Assembly: GCF_032884065.1 (NCBI RefSeq)
Contig: NC_088866.1
Location: forward strand, 52,894,068-52,958,067
Direction: 5' to 3'
From: Artemia franciscana
Taxonomy: Eukaryota > Arthropoda > Branchiopoda > Anostraca > Artemiidae
DNA: 64,000 nucleotides
Part shown: positions 34,644 to 45,104 of the stretch, one piece after another
How positions within the stretch are numbered: the first letter of the stretch is position 1
Layout of the letters: every line of letters starts with the position of its first letter
Made by a program: the position numbers and the translations under genes
The notes under the pieces: generated by a model
Seen by the model: only the letters and a program-made list of their open reading frames with translations
Databases searched by the model: none
Told to the model about the DNA's origin: nothing

Positions 34644-35690
34644 CTGTAAAACAAGATATGAAACTAAACAAAACCTAAATACCTCTTAAGCTTTTTACAA
34701 TATTAACATTATTAATTATAATTAATATGATTTAGAATATTACAATATTGATAATCATGGTCAACTACAAAATCTTAGACTGCGTTCCAGAAGGCAATTA
34801 TAATCAACGACAATTAATTATTATTATTTGTTCCAGAGCACCAGTTAATAAAACGATATAGTCAATTCTTTGTATTACAAGTGCAGGAAATTTTTTTAAT
34901 AAATATTAACATTTGCTTACTATGAGTACATATGGGGTAGAATTTGTAGTTAAGCATTATTAAAGTTAAGGTCATTACAAACATATAATTATAATCAATG
35001 ATAATTATCTTCTGGAATACAGCCATTTATTGGTGTTACATTAAGCACAACAAACAAGTAAAAACAAGCATATTGCCTTAAAAACAAGTGCAATTTTTAT
35101 CTAGGATTTTCTGTATCAATCCTTGTAGATAATGAGAAAACAATGTAAAGTAAGGCCACTGAAAAAAGAGAAAATGTTAATATTTTGGCCAAGACCTCTA
35201 CTCATCTGCCCTTAGTGCACAAAAAAGGCAACAGGACAATATACAAAGACAAAACTTAAAAGCAAAAGCTAAAATGGAAGAGCCCCTTATCCCAAAACTG
35301 AAAAGACAACTGAATAAAAAACCTGCTAGTGAATGGTATATTTAAATTTCAATTGGGAATTCAATTTGTCAATGTTTTTTTTTTATATTCTTTTTCCTGC
35401 TTTAAGGAAACCTGAGCTTAACGTTTAAGCCGAAATATTTGAAGTTTTCTCTTCTTGTAATAGACATTCATCTGTAGGAAGACTGTTGTTGGTCGTGCTT
35501 GGGTATATAGTAAAACTCCAGCAGCAAACTTTTTTTCTTTTTTTTCTGATTTAATTTTATCAGTTTAAAAATACATGGAAAAAGTGGCATTGCTGTATTT
35601 TTTTTTTCTTCTGTTACGCATTAAATCTAGTTTTCAGAGAAAACTGTTTAGTCCTTTTCTTATTGTCTCTTTATATAAGATATATTGAAA
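34644..35690. other. eL37 intron, no gene seen
   Basis: AT-rich intron sequence with 'ATAATTAT' runs. It leads into the 5' edge of the CR1-like element. Confidence 0.5.
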
Positions 35691-36571
35691 TATTACAAGG
35701 AGATCGTGTTCTGAGTGAGTCCTCGCCAGCCATTCAGTGTGATGAATGTGATAAATGGCTCTGTGCAACATGTCTAGGAATGAGTACAGCCGAATACAAC
35801 ATTTTCTGCAAAATGAATGAAAGACTTGGAAGTATTTGGACATGCCCATTATGTAAAACAGGTTCCAGTAAGCCTGATGTTCCAAATATAGTGAAAAGCA
35901 CTCTCGAATCCCATTGTAGTGAAATGCGTGACATGTTTGCTGGTTTCAGATCTGATATGCAGACTTCTTTGGATGCTGTGAGGGCTCAGGTGGAAACGCT
36001 TGAGACGGCTATACAATCAAAGGTTTCCATAGATGATGTGCAGAAACTTGTGGAAAACTCTATAACCACCCGTCTCGAAACAGACGTCCGCAAAATAGTG
36101 AGACAAGAGCAAGACAGAAACAGAAGACGACTTAATCTGATTGCCTATGGCGTTCCTCTGCAAACCAACGATGCTCAGTTCATCTCAACTTACTTAAAAG
36201 ATGAATACTCAATTAATGTCGGGGCTATTACTAACTTGAAACGTCTACCTAATGGTAAGAATGCAAGTACCATAGACAGACCCAACCCAATCCTTTTTTC
36301 TATAAATGATTACAAAATAAAAATGGATATATTGAAGGCCTCAAGAGAGAGGAGGGGGAGTATCTCATTCTTTGCTGATGCATCCAATGAAGACCGCCAG
36401 AGAAGGAAAGAACTAATTGAAGAGATAAAGAGGCGTGCAGCAGCCGGTGAAAAAAACCTTGTCATCCGTGATGGCGCCATCGTGTCAAAAAACGTGATCC
36501 CCCGGGGGGAGGGAGTCCTTCCCCCCCTCGCTCGATGGTTCACTAGACTTACCCATATCCCTTGTAAATAG
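35663..36571 (+). CDS. CR1-like element ORF1 (PHD finger, coiled coil, L1-ORF1-like domain), 5'-truncated
   Basis: ORF1 proteins of CR1/L2-type elements bind the element RNA. The frame holds most of a PHD-like zinc finger ('CDECDKWLCATCLGM' to 'WTCPLC', residues about 25-65) but lacks the first Cys pair. A predicted coiled coil follows (about 75-155, ending in a basic 'RQEQDRNRRR'). Then comes a region like the L1 ORF1 RNA-binding fold ('LNLIAYGVP', 'DASNEDRQRRKELI'). No ATG opens the frame; position 35663 is TTG. With the missing Cys pair, this suggests 5' truncation near 35700, typical of incomplete target-primed reverse transcription. The stop at 36571 overlaps the ORF2 frame by about 74 nt. 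Confidence 0.8.
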   Translation: MSLYIRYIEILQGDRVLSESSPAIQCDECDKWLCATCLGMSTAEYNIFCKMNERLGSIWTCPLCKTGSSKPDVPNIVKSTLESHCSEMRDMFAGFRSDMQTSLDAVRAQVETLETAIQSKVSIDDVQKLVENSITTRLETDVRKIVRQEQDRNRRRLNLIAYGVPLQTNDAQFISTYLKDEYSINVGAITNLKRLPNGKNASTIDRPNPILFSINDYKIKMDILKASRERRGSISFFADASNEDRQRRKELIEEIKRRAAAGEKNLVIRDGAIVSKNVIPRGEGVLPPLARWFTRLTHIPCK

Positions 36572-39500
36572 TGTAAATAATGCATCAAGCCTAGCCAGAA
36601 AGACTTCTATAAGTTCAACCTTTGTTTCCGCGGCTTCGGTTTTGAGCTCTGTCTCTCCATCAAGTGCTGCATCTGATTCGTCTGAGACCAACTACGTCAC
36701 CGCTAGTTCGGGCAACGAAAATCCATATCAGAGTTCAAAAGCCGGAACTAGCAACAGCCCAGTCGGCCAAAGAAAACGGACACAACTAAGAATATTATAT
36801 ACAAACATTGATTCTTTAGTGCCAAAACTCTCAGAACTAAAAGTGTTACTTTATGAAAAGGATGTAGATGTTTTCTGTGTTTGTGAGGCGTGTCCTAAGA
36901 ACTCTTTGACCAAATTGGATGACACACATATTCAAATCCATGGATACTTACTCCTGAGCAACCTAGATAGTAACTTGTGTCGAAGAGGAGTGGCTATCTA
37001 CACTAGGCTTGGAATTAAGGTAGATAAAATTGATTTTTCTATTTCTCAACCTACTAATACTTGGGTGGAACATGTATTAGTTAGACTTCTAATTGGATTT
37101 GAAATTGTGAATATTGGTGTGCTTTACCGTAGCCCATCAGCTCCAAACCAACTAGTATCTCACCAAGCAGTTTCTAACGTAATACAGATCTTATGTAATC
37201 TAAATTCATCACTTGTGCTTTATGGTGATTTTAATATGCCAGAAGTTCGTTGGTTTGATGGTATTGGGTACTCACCCCCTAATAACCCCTCCTACACAAC
37301 CACCCAAACCCTTGCTGACAACTTCCTAACTCAGATAATAATGCAACCCACTAGATTTAGACATTCACAACAACCATCATTACTTGACCTCCTTATTACA
37401 AATGACCCTGAGAGGATTACTTCCACTTGTTACCTCCCAGCTATTGGTGCAAGTGACCACATATGTATAATGAATGACATTAATATTAACCATAGTCGTG
37501 ACGATAAACTTAAGAGAACTTTTACCAATTATGCTTTAATCCGTGAAGAACTAGCTAATATAAATTGGGATGAGGGATTATCAGATGAGACGGACATTGA
37601 ATCTAGTTGGAATCGTTTTAAGTCTACTTTACTAGGTGCATGTAGGAAGCATACAAAGGTTTATTGGTCAGATAAACCAAAGACTCTTCCATACCTTCCC
37701 AGGAATATTAAGAAAATTATCAGAAAGAAAAATAGAGCATGGAATAAATACCTAAAATGCAAGTGTGACAACCATCATAACAAATTCGCCATGCTCCGAA
37801 ACAAGCTGAGAAACATGACAAGAAAAGTTATCCAGGACCATGAAGAATCTATTGCAAATGAGTCAAAGAAAAACCCAAAAAAGTTCTGGCGCTATGTTAC
37901 AGCTAACAACCCTTCCCGTCGACGCACCAACAGGCTAAAAAAATCAGATGGCTCCAGTACTACTGACCCGAAAGAAATCGCTGATTGCATGAACGCCAAC
38001 TTTTGCACAAACTTCACCTCTAGGCCACCTGACATTACACTCCCAACCATACCTCCTGTAACAGTACATAACCCAATGTCCCCTGTAATCATTGCTCAAG
38101 AAGATGTATTTAAAATACTAAGAAGTTTAAACTCCAACAAAGCTGCTGGACCTGATAATCTCCACCCTCGGCTTTTGATAGAATCTGCTGCTCACATTTC
38201 CCTCCCCCTTTCCAGAATATTCAACATGTCCCTGGCCAAAAAGTCAGTACCAAATGATTGGAGAACAGCAAATATTATACCAATTTTTAAGAAAGGTGAC
38301 AAGGATGACCCAGGAAATTATCGACCAATAAGCCTAACCTCAGCCATTTGCAAGATCATGGAAGGTATCATTAACCATGCTCTTATAAATTATTTAGAAG
38401 AAAATACACTTATTAGCGATAGACAACATGGATTTCGCAGGGGCAGGTCAATCGACACCAACTTTATTCAGTCATATGATCATGCAACTAAAATTTTGGA
38501 TATGGGTAAACCGGTAGACATTATCTTACTCGACCAAGCCAAAGCCTTTGACAAAGTTGAACATTCATACCTGTTGCTGAAGCTTAAAGCTTATCAGGTG
38601 CATGAGGATGTGATTGATTGGATTGGAGCATTCCTAACTGGCAGATCTCAACGTGTCATGATCTACACTGATAATGGCGATCCAGTTTTCTCCTCCACTT
38701 CCGCGGTTATAAGCGGCGTCCCACAGGGAACCATCCTTGGGCCAACGTTGTTCAGCATATATATTAACGACTGTACAACTTATCTATGCAACCTTCTAAA
38801 ATTATATGCTGACGACTGTAAGCTCATTGGGCCTGCTGAAACTGAAGAAGAAAGAGCCTGCATTCAGCTGGACCTTGACAGGCTATCCTCTTGGTCATCA
38901 ACTTGGGCCCTACAATTCAATGCAACAAAATGCAAGGTACTGCACTTAGGGCACAATAACCCCCACCATCCCTACCATATAGGGTGTGATCAGTTGGAAG
39001 CAGTTGCCGAGGAAAGAGACTTAGGCGTCATTGTGGACAAAGATTTAAAATTCCACAGCCACACTCAGGCTCAGGTTGCAAAAGCTAATCGAGCTCTCGG
39101 ACTCATTAAGTGCTCCTTTGTAACCAGAAAGTCATGTGTGGTTATAAAACTTTATAAATCCCTTGTCCGTCCCCACCTTGAGTTTGGCTTGACATTGGCC
39201 TTTCCCCAAAATAAAATGGACACAAGAGCCCTTGAAAGTGTCCAAAGGAGGGCAACCAAACTGGTCCGTGGCTTAAATAATGTCCCTTACCAGGATCGCC
39301 TAGGATCTCTGAGACTTCCAACCCTCACCTATCGAAGATATAGAGGAGATGTGATCATGGCACGCAAAATTTTCAAATCCGGTCACCTGAACCAGATCTT
39401 CACCCCCTCTTTGGCTAACAATTCAAGAGGTCACAGTCTTAAGCTTCACCTGCCTGGATGTCGGAGAAGGGAACGACGTGGTTTCTTTTCCATTCGGGTG

Positions 39501-39715
39501 GTCCCCCTCTGGAATAGCCTATCCGAGTCTACCATCCAAGCTGAGACTCCCCACTCCTTCAAGGCTGGAGTCGACAGGGACTGGGAGAGGGCCGAGTGGA
39601 GGCTGGACTGGGAAGCTAAGCCAACATAATTACATCACTCACCACCAGCGAGAACTACAGGAGGATCTACCACCTTATCTCGCTGGCAAATGCGATTTAA
39701 GGTAATTTAAGGTAA
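35700..39715 (+). mobile_element. CR1-like non-LTR retrotransposon
   Basis: Two ORFs in the order PHD/L1-like ORF1, then endonuclease-reverse transcriptase ORF2. A short 3' UTR ends in a tandem decamer (ATTTAAGGTA, twice, about 39690-39712), as CR1/L2 elements end in short microsatellite-like repeats rather than poly(A). It lies antisense in the second eL37 intron. Related 3' ends occur on the minus strand at 55700 and 63810. ORF2 is undamaged, so the insertion is fairly young. It looks 5'-truncated. Confidence 0.88.
36498..39629 (+). CDS. CR1-like element ORF2: AP endonuclease + reverse transcriptase
   Basis: Open from just after a TGA at 36495 to the stop at 39629. The endonuclease motifs are present: 'YTNIDSL', 'VCEACP', 'YGDFNMP', 'SLLDLLITN' and 'GASDHI'. 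The RT blocks follow: 'FKKGDKDDPGNYRPISLTS', 'LLDQAKAFDKVEH', 'SGVPQGTILGPTLF' and the catalytic 'YADD'. A C-terminal region of about 250 residues comes after. There is no stop or frameshift in about 1,040 codons. There is no ATG until 37236, inside the endonuclease motif, so ORF2 cannot start normally. It lies +1 relative to ORF1 with a 74-nt overlap rich in G and C runs. Expression through frameshifting, or an indel in a homopolymer, are the alternatives. Confidence 0.92.
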   Translation, partial: SPGGRESFPPSLDGSLDLPISLVNSVNNASSLARKTSISSTFVSAASVLSSVSPSSAASDSSETNYVTASSGNENPYQSSKAGTSNSPVGQRKRTQLRILYTNIDSLVPKLSELKVLLYEKDVDVFCVCEACPKNSLTKLDDTHIQIHGYLLLSNLDSNLCRRGVAIYTRLGIKVDKIDFSISQPTNTWVEHVLVRLLIGFEIVNIGVLYRSPSAPNQLVSHQAVSNVIQILCNLNSSLVLYGDFNMPEVRWFDGIGYSPPNNPSYTTTQTLADNFLTQIIMQPTRFRHSQQPSLLDLLITNDPERITSTCYLPAIGASDHICIMNDININHSRDDKLKRTFTNYALIREELANINWDEGLSDETDIESSWNRFKSTLLGACRKHTKVYWSDKPKTLPYLPRNIKKIIRKKNRAWNKYLKCKCDNHHNKFAMLRNKLRNMTRKVIQDHEESIANESKKNPKKFWRYVTANNPSRRRTNRLKKSDGSSTTDPKEIADCMNANFCTNFTSRPPDITLPTIPPVTVHNPMSPVIIAQEDVFKILRSLNSNKAAGPDNLHPRLLIESAAHISLPLSRIFNMSLAKKSVPNDWRTANIIPIFKKGDKDDPGNYRPISLTSAICKIMEGIINHALINYLEENTLISDRQHGFRRGRSIDTNFIQSYDHATKILDMGKPVDIILLDQAKAFDKVEHSYLLLKLKAYQVHEDVIDWIGAFLTGRSQRVMIYTDNGDPVFSSTSAVISGVPQGTILGPTLFSIYINDCTTYLCNLLKLYADDCKLIGPAETEEERACIQLDLDRLSSWSSTWALQFNATKCKVLHLGHNNPHHPYHIGCDQLEAVAEERDLGVIVDKDLKFHSHTQAQVAKANRALGLIKCSFVTRKSCVVIKLYKSLVRPHLEFGLTLAFPQNKMDTRALESVQRRATKLVRGLNNVPYQDRLGSLRLPTLTYRRYRGDVIMARKIFKSGHLNQIFTPSLANNSRGHSLKLHLPGCRRRERRGFFSIRVVPLWNSLSESTIQAETPHSFKAGVDRDWERAEWRLDWEAKPT

Positions 39716-41141
39716 TTGCCAGTTGTTAATCTTGAGATGGCTTGTTTTTGATTATATATCTTGCAGTAGCTCTTTCGATTTCAGGAGCTGGTTGATCAAG
39801 GTGTGCATTTTGAGTTCAATACTCTTTGTGCAGGCAGTGCCAGCTCAGTCTCTCTTTACATCAGGCCCTCCCGTTGTCTCCCAAAAATTTCCAGGTCAAA
39901 TTTTGACAAAAGTTTCACTTATTAATAAAAGTTTCCTTTTACTAAGTCTGACTTTTCTTAATTTAGCTTATAATTACTGCAAACTGTACATTCTACTTCA
40001 TTTTAATAAAAATATCATTTCAAAAAACACAAAACATTCATAGCCATTAGATTACTTATTTGAAATTTTGTGCCCCTAAAATGTCTGTGCCCAGGGCAAG
40101 TGTCCTCTCTGTCCCCCCTGAAACCACGCCTGTGAGGAGGTTATGTCAGCCAGGCTATTGACTGATGGAACTATTATAATATTGGAAGCACTTTAACAGT
40201 TTACTTTGAAGGATAAGCTTATTGTCATTTCTTTTTTTTTCATGCATAGCTACTGTAGTCTCAGAAATTATTTATCTCTAAAGAATCCTTCTAAATAATC
40301 TAATATCTCACTGTAAACTATTGGATATTAATGACATAAGAGATAAGTTCAGATGCCCTAGATTAGTCATAAATGAAATAATAAACATAAAAAATTTCTC
40401 TGATTGCTGATTGATGCGTTTATTTATAATTGTGACAATTTTTTAAACAGGTAGCATAGGCACTTTAGCAACAAGCTGGGATCAAAAACGAACTGACACT
40501 AAAAAAAACTATATAATAATAACAAAGAAAGATCATTCTTGGATACATTAAAGTAGTGATTTAGCAGATTCATGGTGGTTAGAATTGCGGCCACAGTCAG
40601 GACTCTTTTGTCTTAAGAGTGGCTGTTAATGGTAAATTCTTTGTTTAATCTATATATTTTGGATGAAAATAAAAAAAAATGTCTATGTCTATGTAAAAAG
40701 CAAATGAAGGTTTCAACTTAAATATCAAATCCTTATGACAAGACTGTATCTAAGGGGGGGGGGGAGAGATTAAATTCAACCCCCTCCCCCCAAATAATTG
40801 TTCAACTGTAAAAAAAAAAGTATGAATGCAAACACATTCATGATGTTTTATGAAAAAATTGCAACCCTCTCCCTCCCAAACGTAAATACCCCTCCCTCTC
40901 CTGAACACAAATCATTAAAATACTGCCTTGCCCAAAAATCCCTGAAAGTCTCATTGAATCTGGTTTAACAGCTTATCTTTCAAATAAATGAAAGATTATC
41001 TAGAAATATTTTTTTTATCAAAGAAACCAAAACTACATGAAACAGCATCATTTTAAAGAATAAGCCAATCTCACCTAAAATGTGAAAATAATAGTAGAAT
41101 AATGATAAAACTAAACATATAGAGAATAAATAACAACATAC
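39716..41141. other. eL37 intron, no gene seen
   Basis: AT-rich, with G/C runs at about 40755-40790 and 40860-40910. The plus-strand frame at 39723-40043 has no supporting features. Confidence 0.5.
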
Positions 41142-41277
41142 ACTTCCTCCTTTTTGCATCAGGGTATCCACACTGGGCACATCTTGACTTCTGAATATGA
41201 TAGGCTGATCTACCACATCTTCGGCAAAGAGTGTGGGTTTTGTTATGCCTTTTACCAAAGCTGGATGTACCTTTGGT
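41142..41277 (-). CDS. RPL37: 60S ribosomal protein eL37, second exon
   Basis: The acceptor TTCTTTTTAG is followed by 45 codons starting '[16 protein letters not shown]', then one base and a GTATGT donor. It carries the complete C4 zinc-binding set of eL37: 'LCRRCG' (Cys19, Cys22) and 'SRCAQCGYP' (Cys34, Cys37, counting the absent initiator Met as 1). The frame begins at residue 2, so the ATG sits on an upstream exon, a common layout for RPL37. I could not identify that exon at higher coordinates. Confidence 0.96.
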
Positions 41278-41704
41278 CTAAAAAGAATGCCCAAGTAATT
41301 ATTAGAACACATCAGCAGCCATCATGCAGATATTCTTCTTAAACAGCTAGGTATATTATACACCAAGTAGGCAAATTAATTTAACAATAAATTACAATGA
41401 TAATATAATAATATAATCATTATTATGATTAATATAATCATAATATGAAGATCAAAATGAAACCTTCCAAGACTTCTAGAACACCAAGATTTAACCCTAT
41501 TTCTTTGACAAGCAACATCTTTATATTTTGTTAAAATGTTCTTTGTCCCTTTCCAGAATGTGTCATGCATGTAGTCTTTGACATTTTACTTGAAGAACCA
41601 GACTCTAGAATACCACTTTTATTATCCCTCCCTCCCCAATTACTATTAGTAGTAAAAAAAATCCAATAGAAAATCCCAAGTATATCAAACAATTAAAAAA
41701 TAAA

Positions 41705-41749
<45 letters not shown>

Positions 41750-41814
41750 GATATATATTAAGCCACAAAAAATATATATTGAACAATGAAAGAATATCAA
41801 AACTCAAAAATATG
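41278..41814. other. First eL37 intron, near part; (TA)n tract
   Basis: Contains a (TA)n tract at 41708-41744 and 'AATATAAT' low-complexity sequence. The first eL37 exon should lie somewhere to the right of this point. Confidence 0.6.
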
Positions 41815-42430
41815 TTTTGATGCTAGTTTCTAGAGCTATGATGAAAGAAAAGGTTAGAGGGCCAGACCATGAGCACATTCCAGCTTTGACAAGAAGTCAA
41901 TAATTTAGAAAATATTAATTTTTTGTTCCAGGTAAGAGCAAACTAACTTCTTGATTAATGAAAAACTAACATAGCATTTGTTTCCATATTAAAGTTTTGT
42001 GAATACACTTAACAAGAATGTTTAGTGCATTAACAATTATTATAATATATATCATGCAGTTAGTTAATAAAATATTACAGGTTTGCAGTTGTTAAACTTG
42101 TATTAAATTTAAAGTAAAAAGGTATCAAATTAAATTTCCATTTGGAATATATCCCATTTTTTATAGATCAAAGATGGCATATAGCTAAAAATTATACCTC
42201 TTGGCCATCCATTGGGGCCAAACAATAAGCAAGTTGTCTCTCAATGGGGATATGTGGACCATTCCTCAGGGGTTCCCTCAAAGGACAACACTCTTAAGGA
42301 AGGACTTGAAGGAAATTATAACATCATAGGAGGGTGTAAAGAATGAAGCTTTGAATAGATCAGTGTGGTGTATTGACCTCAGGAGGCTTCATATTGTAGT
42401 AATTTATTACTAGTAGTTCTTTTTGCATTA
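41815..42430 (+). pseudogene. RTE-like element, decayed 3' part
   Basis: 'CTAGAGCTATGATGAAAGAAA' matches the 'TCTAGTGTTATGATGAGAGAA' that opens the C-terminal region in the relic at 25130. About 350 bases further on, 'GAATGAAGCTTTGAATAGAT' and 'TTGTAGTAATTTATTACTAG' correspond to the 'EALNRLGW' segment and tail. Heavily mutated, with extra sequence between. Confidence 0.5.
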
Positions 42431-43854
42431 AAAAAAAAATTGTCCCCTCTTATATTTTTGTTGTGTCCCTGAACCTTAGGGTCACTCAATGTAGCTTCTA
42501 TAGCAAACCACCTCTGCAAAAATTTGCTGTAGCTAAGGGCAATATTCTTGTCTGCAAACAGTTTTGGGGATAAGACTTTTTTTTAACAAAATTCTTGCTT
42601 TATATGTGTTGGAAATTCTAGTTATCTACTTGCTTTCACAAGCCTATATTTTTGTTATATTTGGAATAATATGGACAACTGAAGTTGATTTTCCTTGTGT
42701 TCTATCATTTTAAATATTTATATGTAGCATTAAATTTCAGAGACTTTTTATGAAATATGCTTTGTTATGCCATCAAAAATCTACTAGTGAGTTGGGTTCT
42801 TTTTGGTGAATTTTGAGTTTTTTCTGACTTAGCAAGGTAGAATATTAAAACCTTACTTAATGCATTTTTTATGTTTTTTAAAAATGTACTAATCACGTTG
42901 TTTGCAAATTTTATTTTGGGCAATACAAGGAACCTTTAAACTGGCACCTTATTCATTAAAAATTTGTCAGTAGAAAATGGTTACAGTACCAGAATTCCTA
43001 AAACTGCTTAAAAGCAGTAATAGCTTATTTCAATGATGAGAATACATTGTTTCACTTAATCACTCAACCCCACTCCCCCAATGGACAAATGTAAAGTCAA
43101 AACTATACATAGCCACTGTCTTTTCAAAAGTTTCTTTTCTTATTATTACTTTAAATGTGAATAGGCACCAGGAAGAAAAGTCTTGCTACTGAAAATATAT
43201 TGAGAAGCTATATATAGGTTATGATACCCAGTACTCAGACAGCTAATCATCATTTCAACAGTTAAGTCACCATAATATCTCTATTATGCAACCAACAAGT
43301 TGAATTGTTTTACTATTGAATTTATCTGTATTTTCTTAATAACAATGTGTTTAGCTTGACTGTTTTATTCATAAACAATACTGTATATTTTAAATGAACT
43401 AAAAATGGACTGAATGTGTAGCCTGATGTTGGACACACATTTGAAGCTTGAGTCTAATCAGTAAATTGTTACAAATTATGTAAATCAGCATATCAGTAAA
43501 TCAGTAAATTTTCTATGATTTCTAAGCAATTAGAGGAAATAGAGCAAAATCCTAGCAAACATTTTGTAGAATCTTCAAGAAGCTACAGCCTGATTATGAA
43601 AGTGGTATCTTCCACCAATGAATACTTGAGCACTTTTTGTATATAAGTTTTCAATTTTAACATGGGATTTTTGAGTTACATCAGTTCACTTAATCATGGC
43701 CTTAAGCAATTTTGGGAGGAAACCAAGACAGATTAAAACACAAAAAGTACTTGTAGTATTTATTTTGTTTTGTAACTGATTCAAGGATTAGCATTTTTAG
43801 AGTTATTCAACTTGGCTAATTGGAGTCATTACTTATTTAGTCATTAGGTATTTA
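42431..43854. other. No gene seen
   Basis: AT-rich, without repeats, exon-like frames or splice-bounded stretches that I could support. Confidence 0.5.
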
Positions 43855-44640
43855 GGAGGAGATAAATACCTTGCTCTTTATGCTATAGTATTTTTTAGTA
43901 ATTTCAACTATTTATTCTACAGCCTTTTGGATTCAGGGGTCATTCTTAAAGAATTGGGACAAAACTTACGATTTAGTGCAAAGAGCAAGGTATTAATGAG
44001 GGTACAAACCCCCTCATATACATAATAAAAATTTAAGAATATAAGAGTTTATTCTGTAAGCTAATTCTTAAGTTATGTATATTTTTTACAAATAAAAACA
44101 TTTGTTAAAAATAAAAATTTATAGTTGCCTTTTTATGTAACCAAAAAATTGCAGGGCAACTGGGCTTTCCCCACCCCTTATTTCTCAAAATCGTCTGATC
44201 AAAACTAAGAGAAAGCCATTTAGCCAAAATAGAAATTAATATACAAATTTCATTTTAATAATTTATGTGTAAGCCAAAGATCAAGAGCCAAAATCAAACA
44301 TGCATTAATTCAAAAACGTTCAGAAATTACATAAAAAAAAACTAGTTTTTTAACTGAAAGTTAGGAGCAACATTAAAACTTAAAATGAACAGAAATTACT
44401 CCATATATGAAATGGGTTGCCCCCTCTGCAATCCATTGCTCTTTACACTAAAGTTTGACTCTGCCACAATTCTGCTTTTTAAAACAATTTGGCGTAAACA
44501 GCAAGGGATTGCAGAGGGGACAACCCATTTCATATATGGAGTAATTTCTGTTCGTTTTAAGTTTTAATGTTGCTCCTTACTTTCAGTTAAAAAAAACTAG
44601 TTTTCAGTAAAAAAGTTTTCAAAAACTGTAATCAGCCACA
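43855..44640 (+). repeat. Dispersed repeat family, partial copy with palindromic module
   Basis: Begins within the family at 'GTAATTTCAACTATTTATTC'. It continues through 'AAAGAATTGGGACAAAACTT' and the palindromic module (44350-44590), whose arms 'GAACAGAAATTACTCCATAT' and 'ATATGGAGTAATTTCTGTTC' are an exact inverted pair. Confidence 0.85.
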
Positions 44641-45104
44641 TAATCTATTTAATTGTATAATAATTTTGCTGAGATTGCTGGTGAGTTGTTCAACTAAAAT
44701 TAACAGAAAAAGAGTTGTTAGCCTATTTTTCCTTACACTGAAAATTAGTCAAAACCAGTCACCATTCTTACTGGCAAATTAAATAATAAAAAAAAACAAG
44801 TATCTTCAACTGAAAGTAAGGATTGTGATTCTATAAATATACAAATGTAACTTTATTAAATTATACATTTATATAAATTTAAATAAAGTATTTTTTTCCT
44901 CTTTTTTTTTGCAATCATTAAAGACAAGCTCATATGGATTTTTTTAAGTTTTAGATATCCATATTTAAATTAAGAAAAACACTTGAAGGCCTTTTGCCAC
45001 TTGAAAACGTTTTCCTACCAATAAAAGGAGCTATTTGAAAAATTGTTATACCTTTTTTCACGTTAGAAAAAGATCTCATAATAATTAAGACCCCTTTAGT
45101 GATA

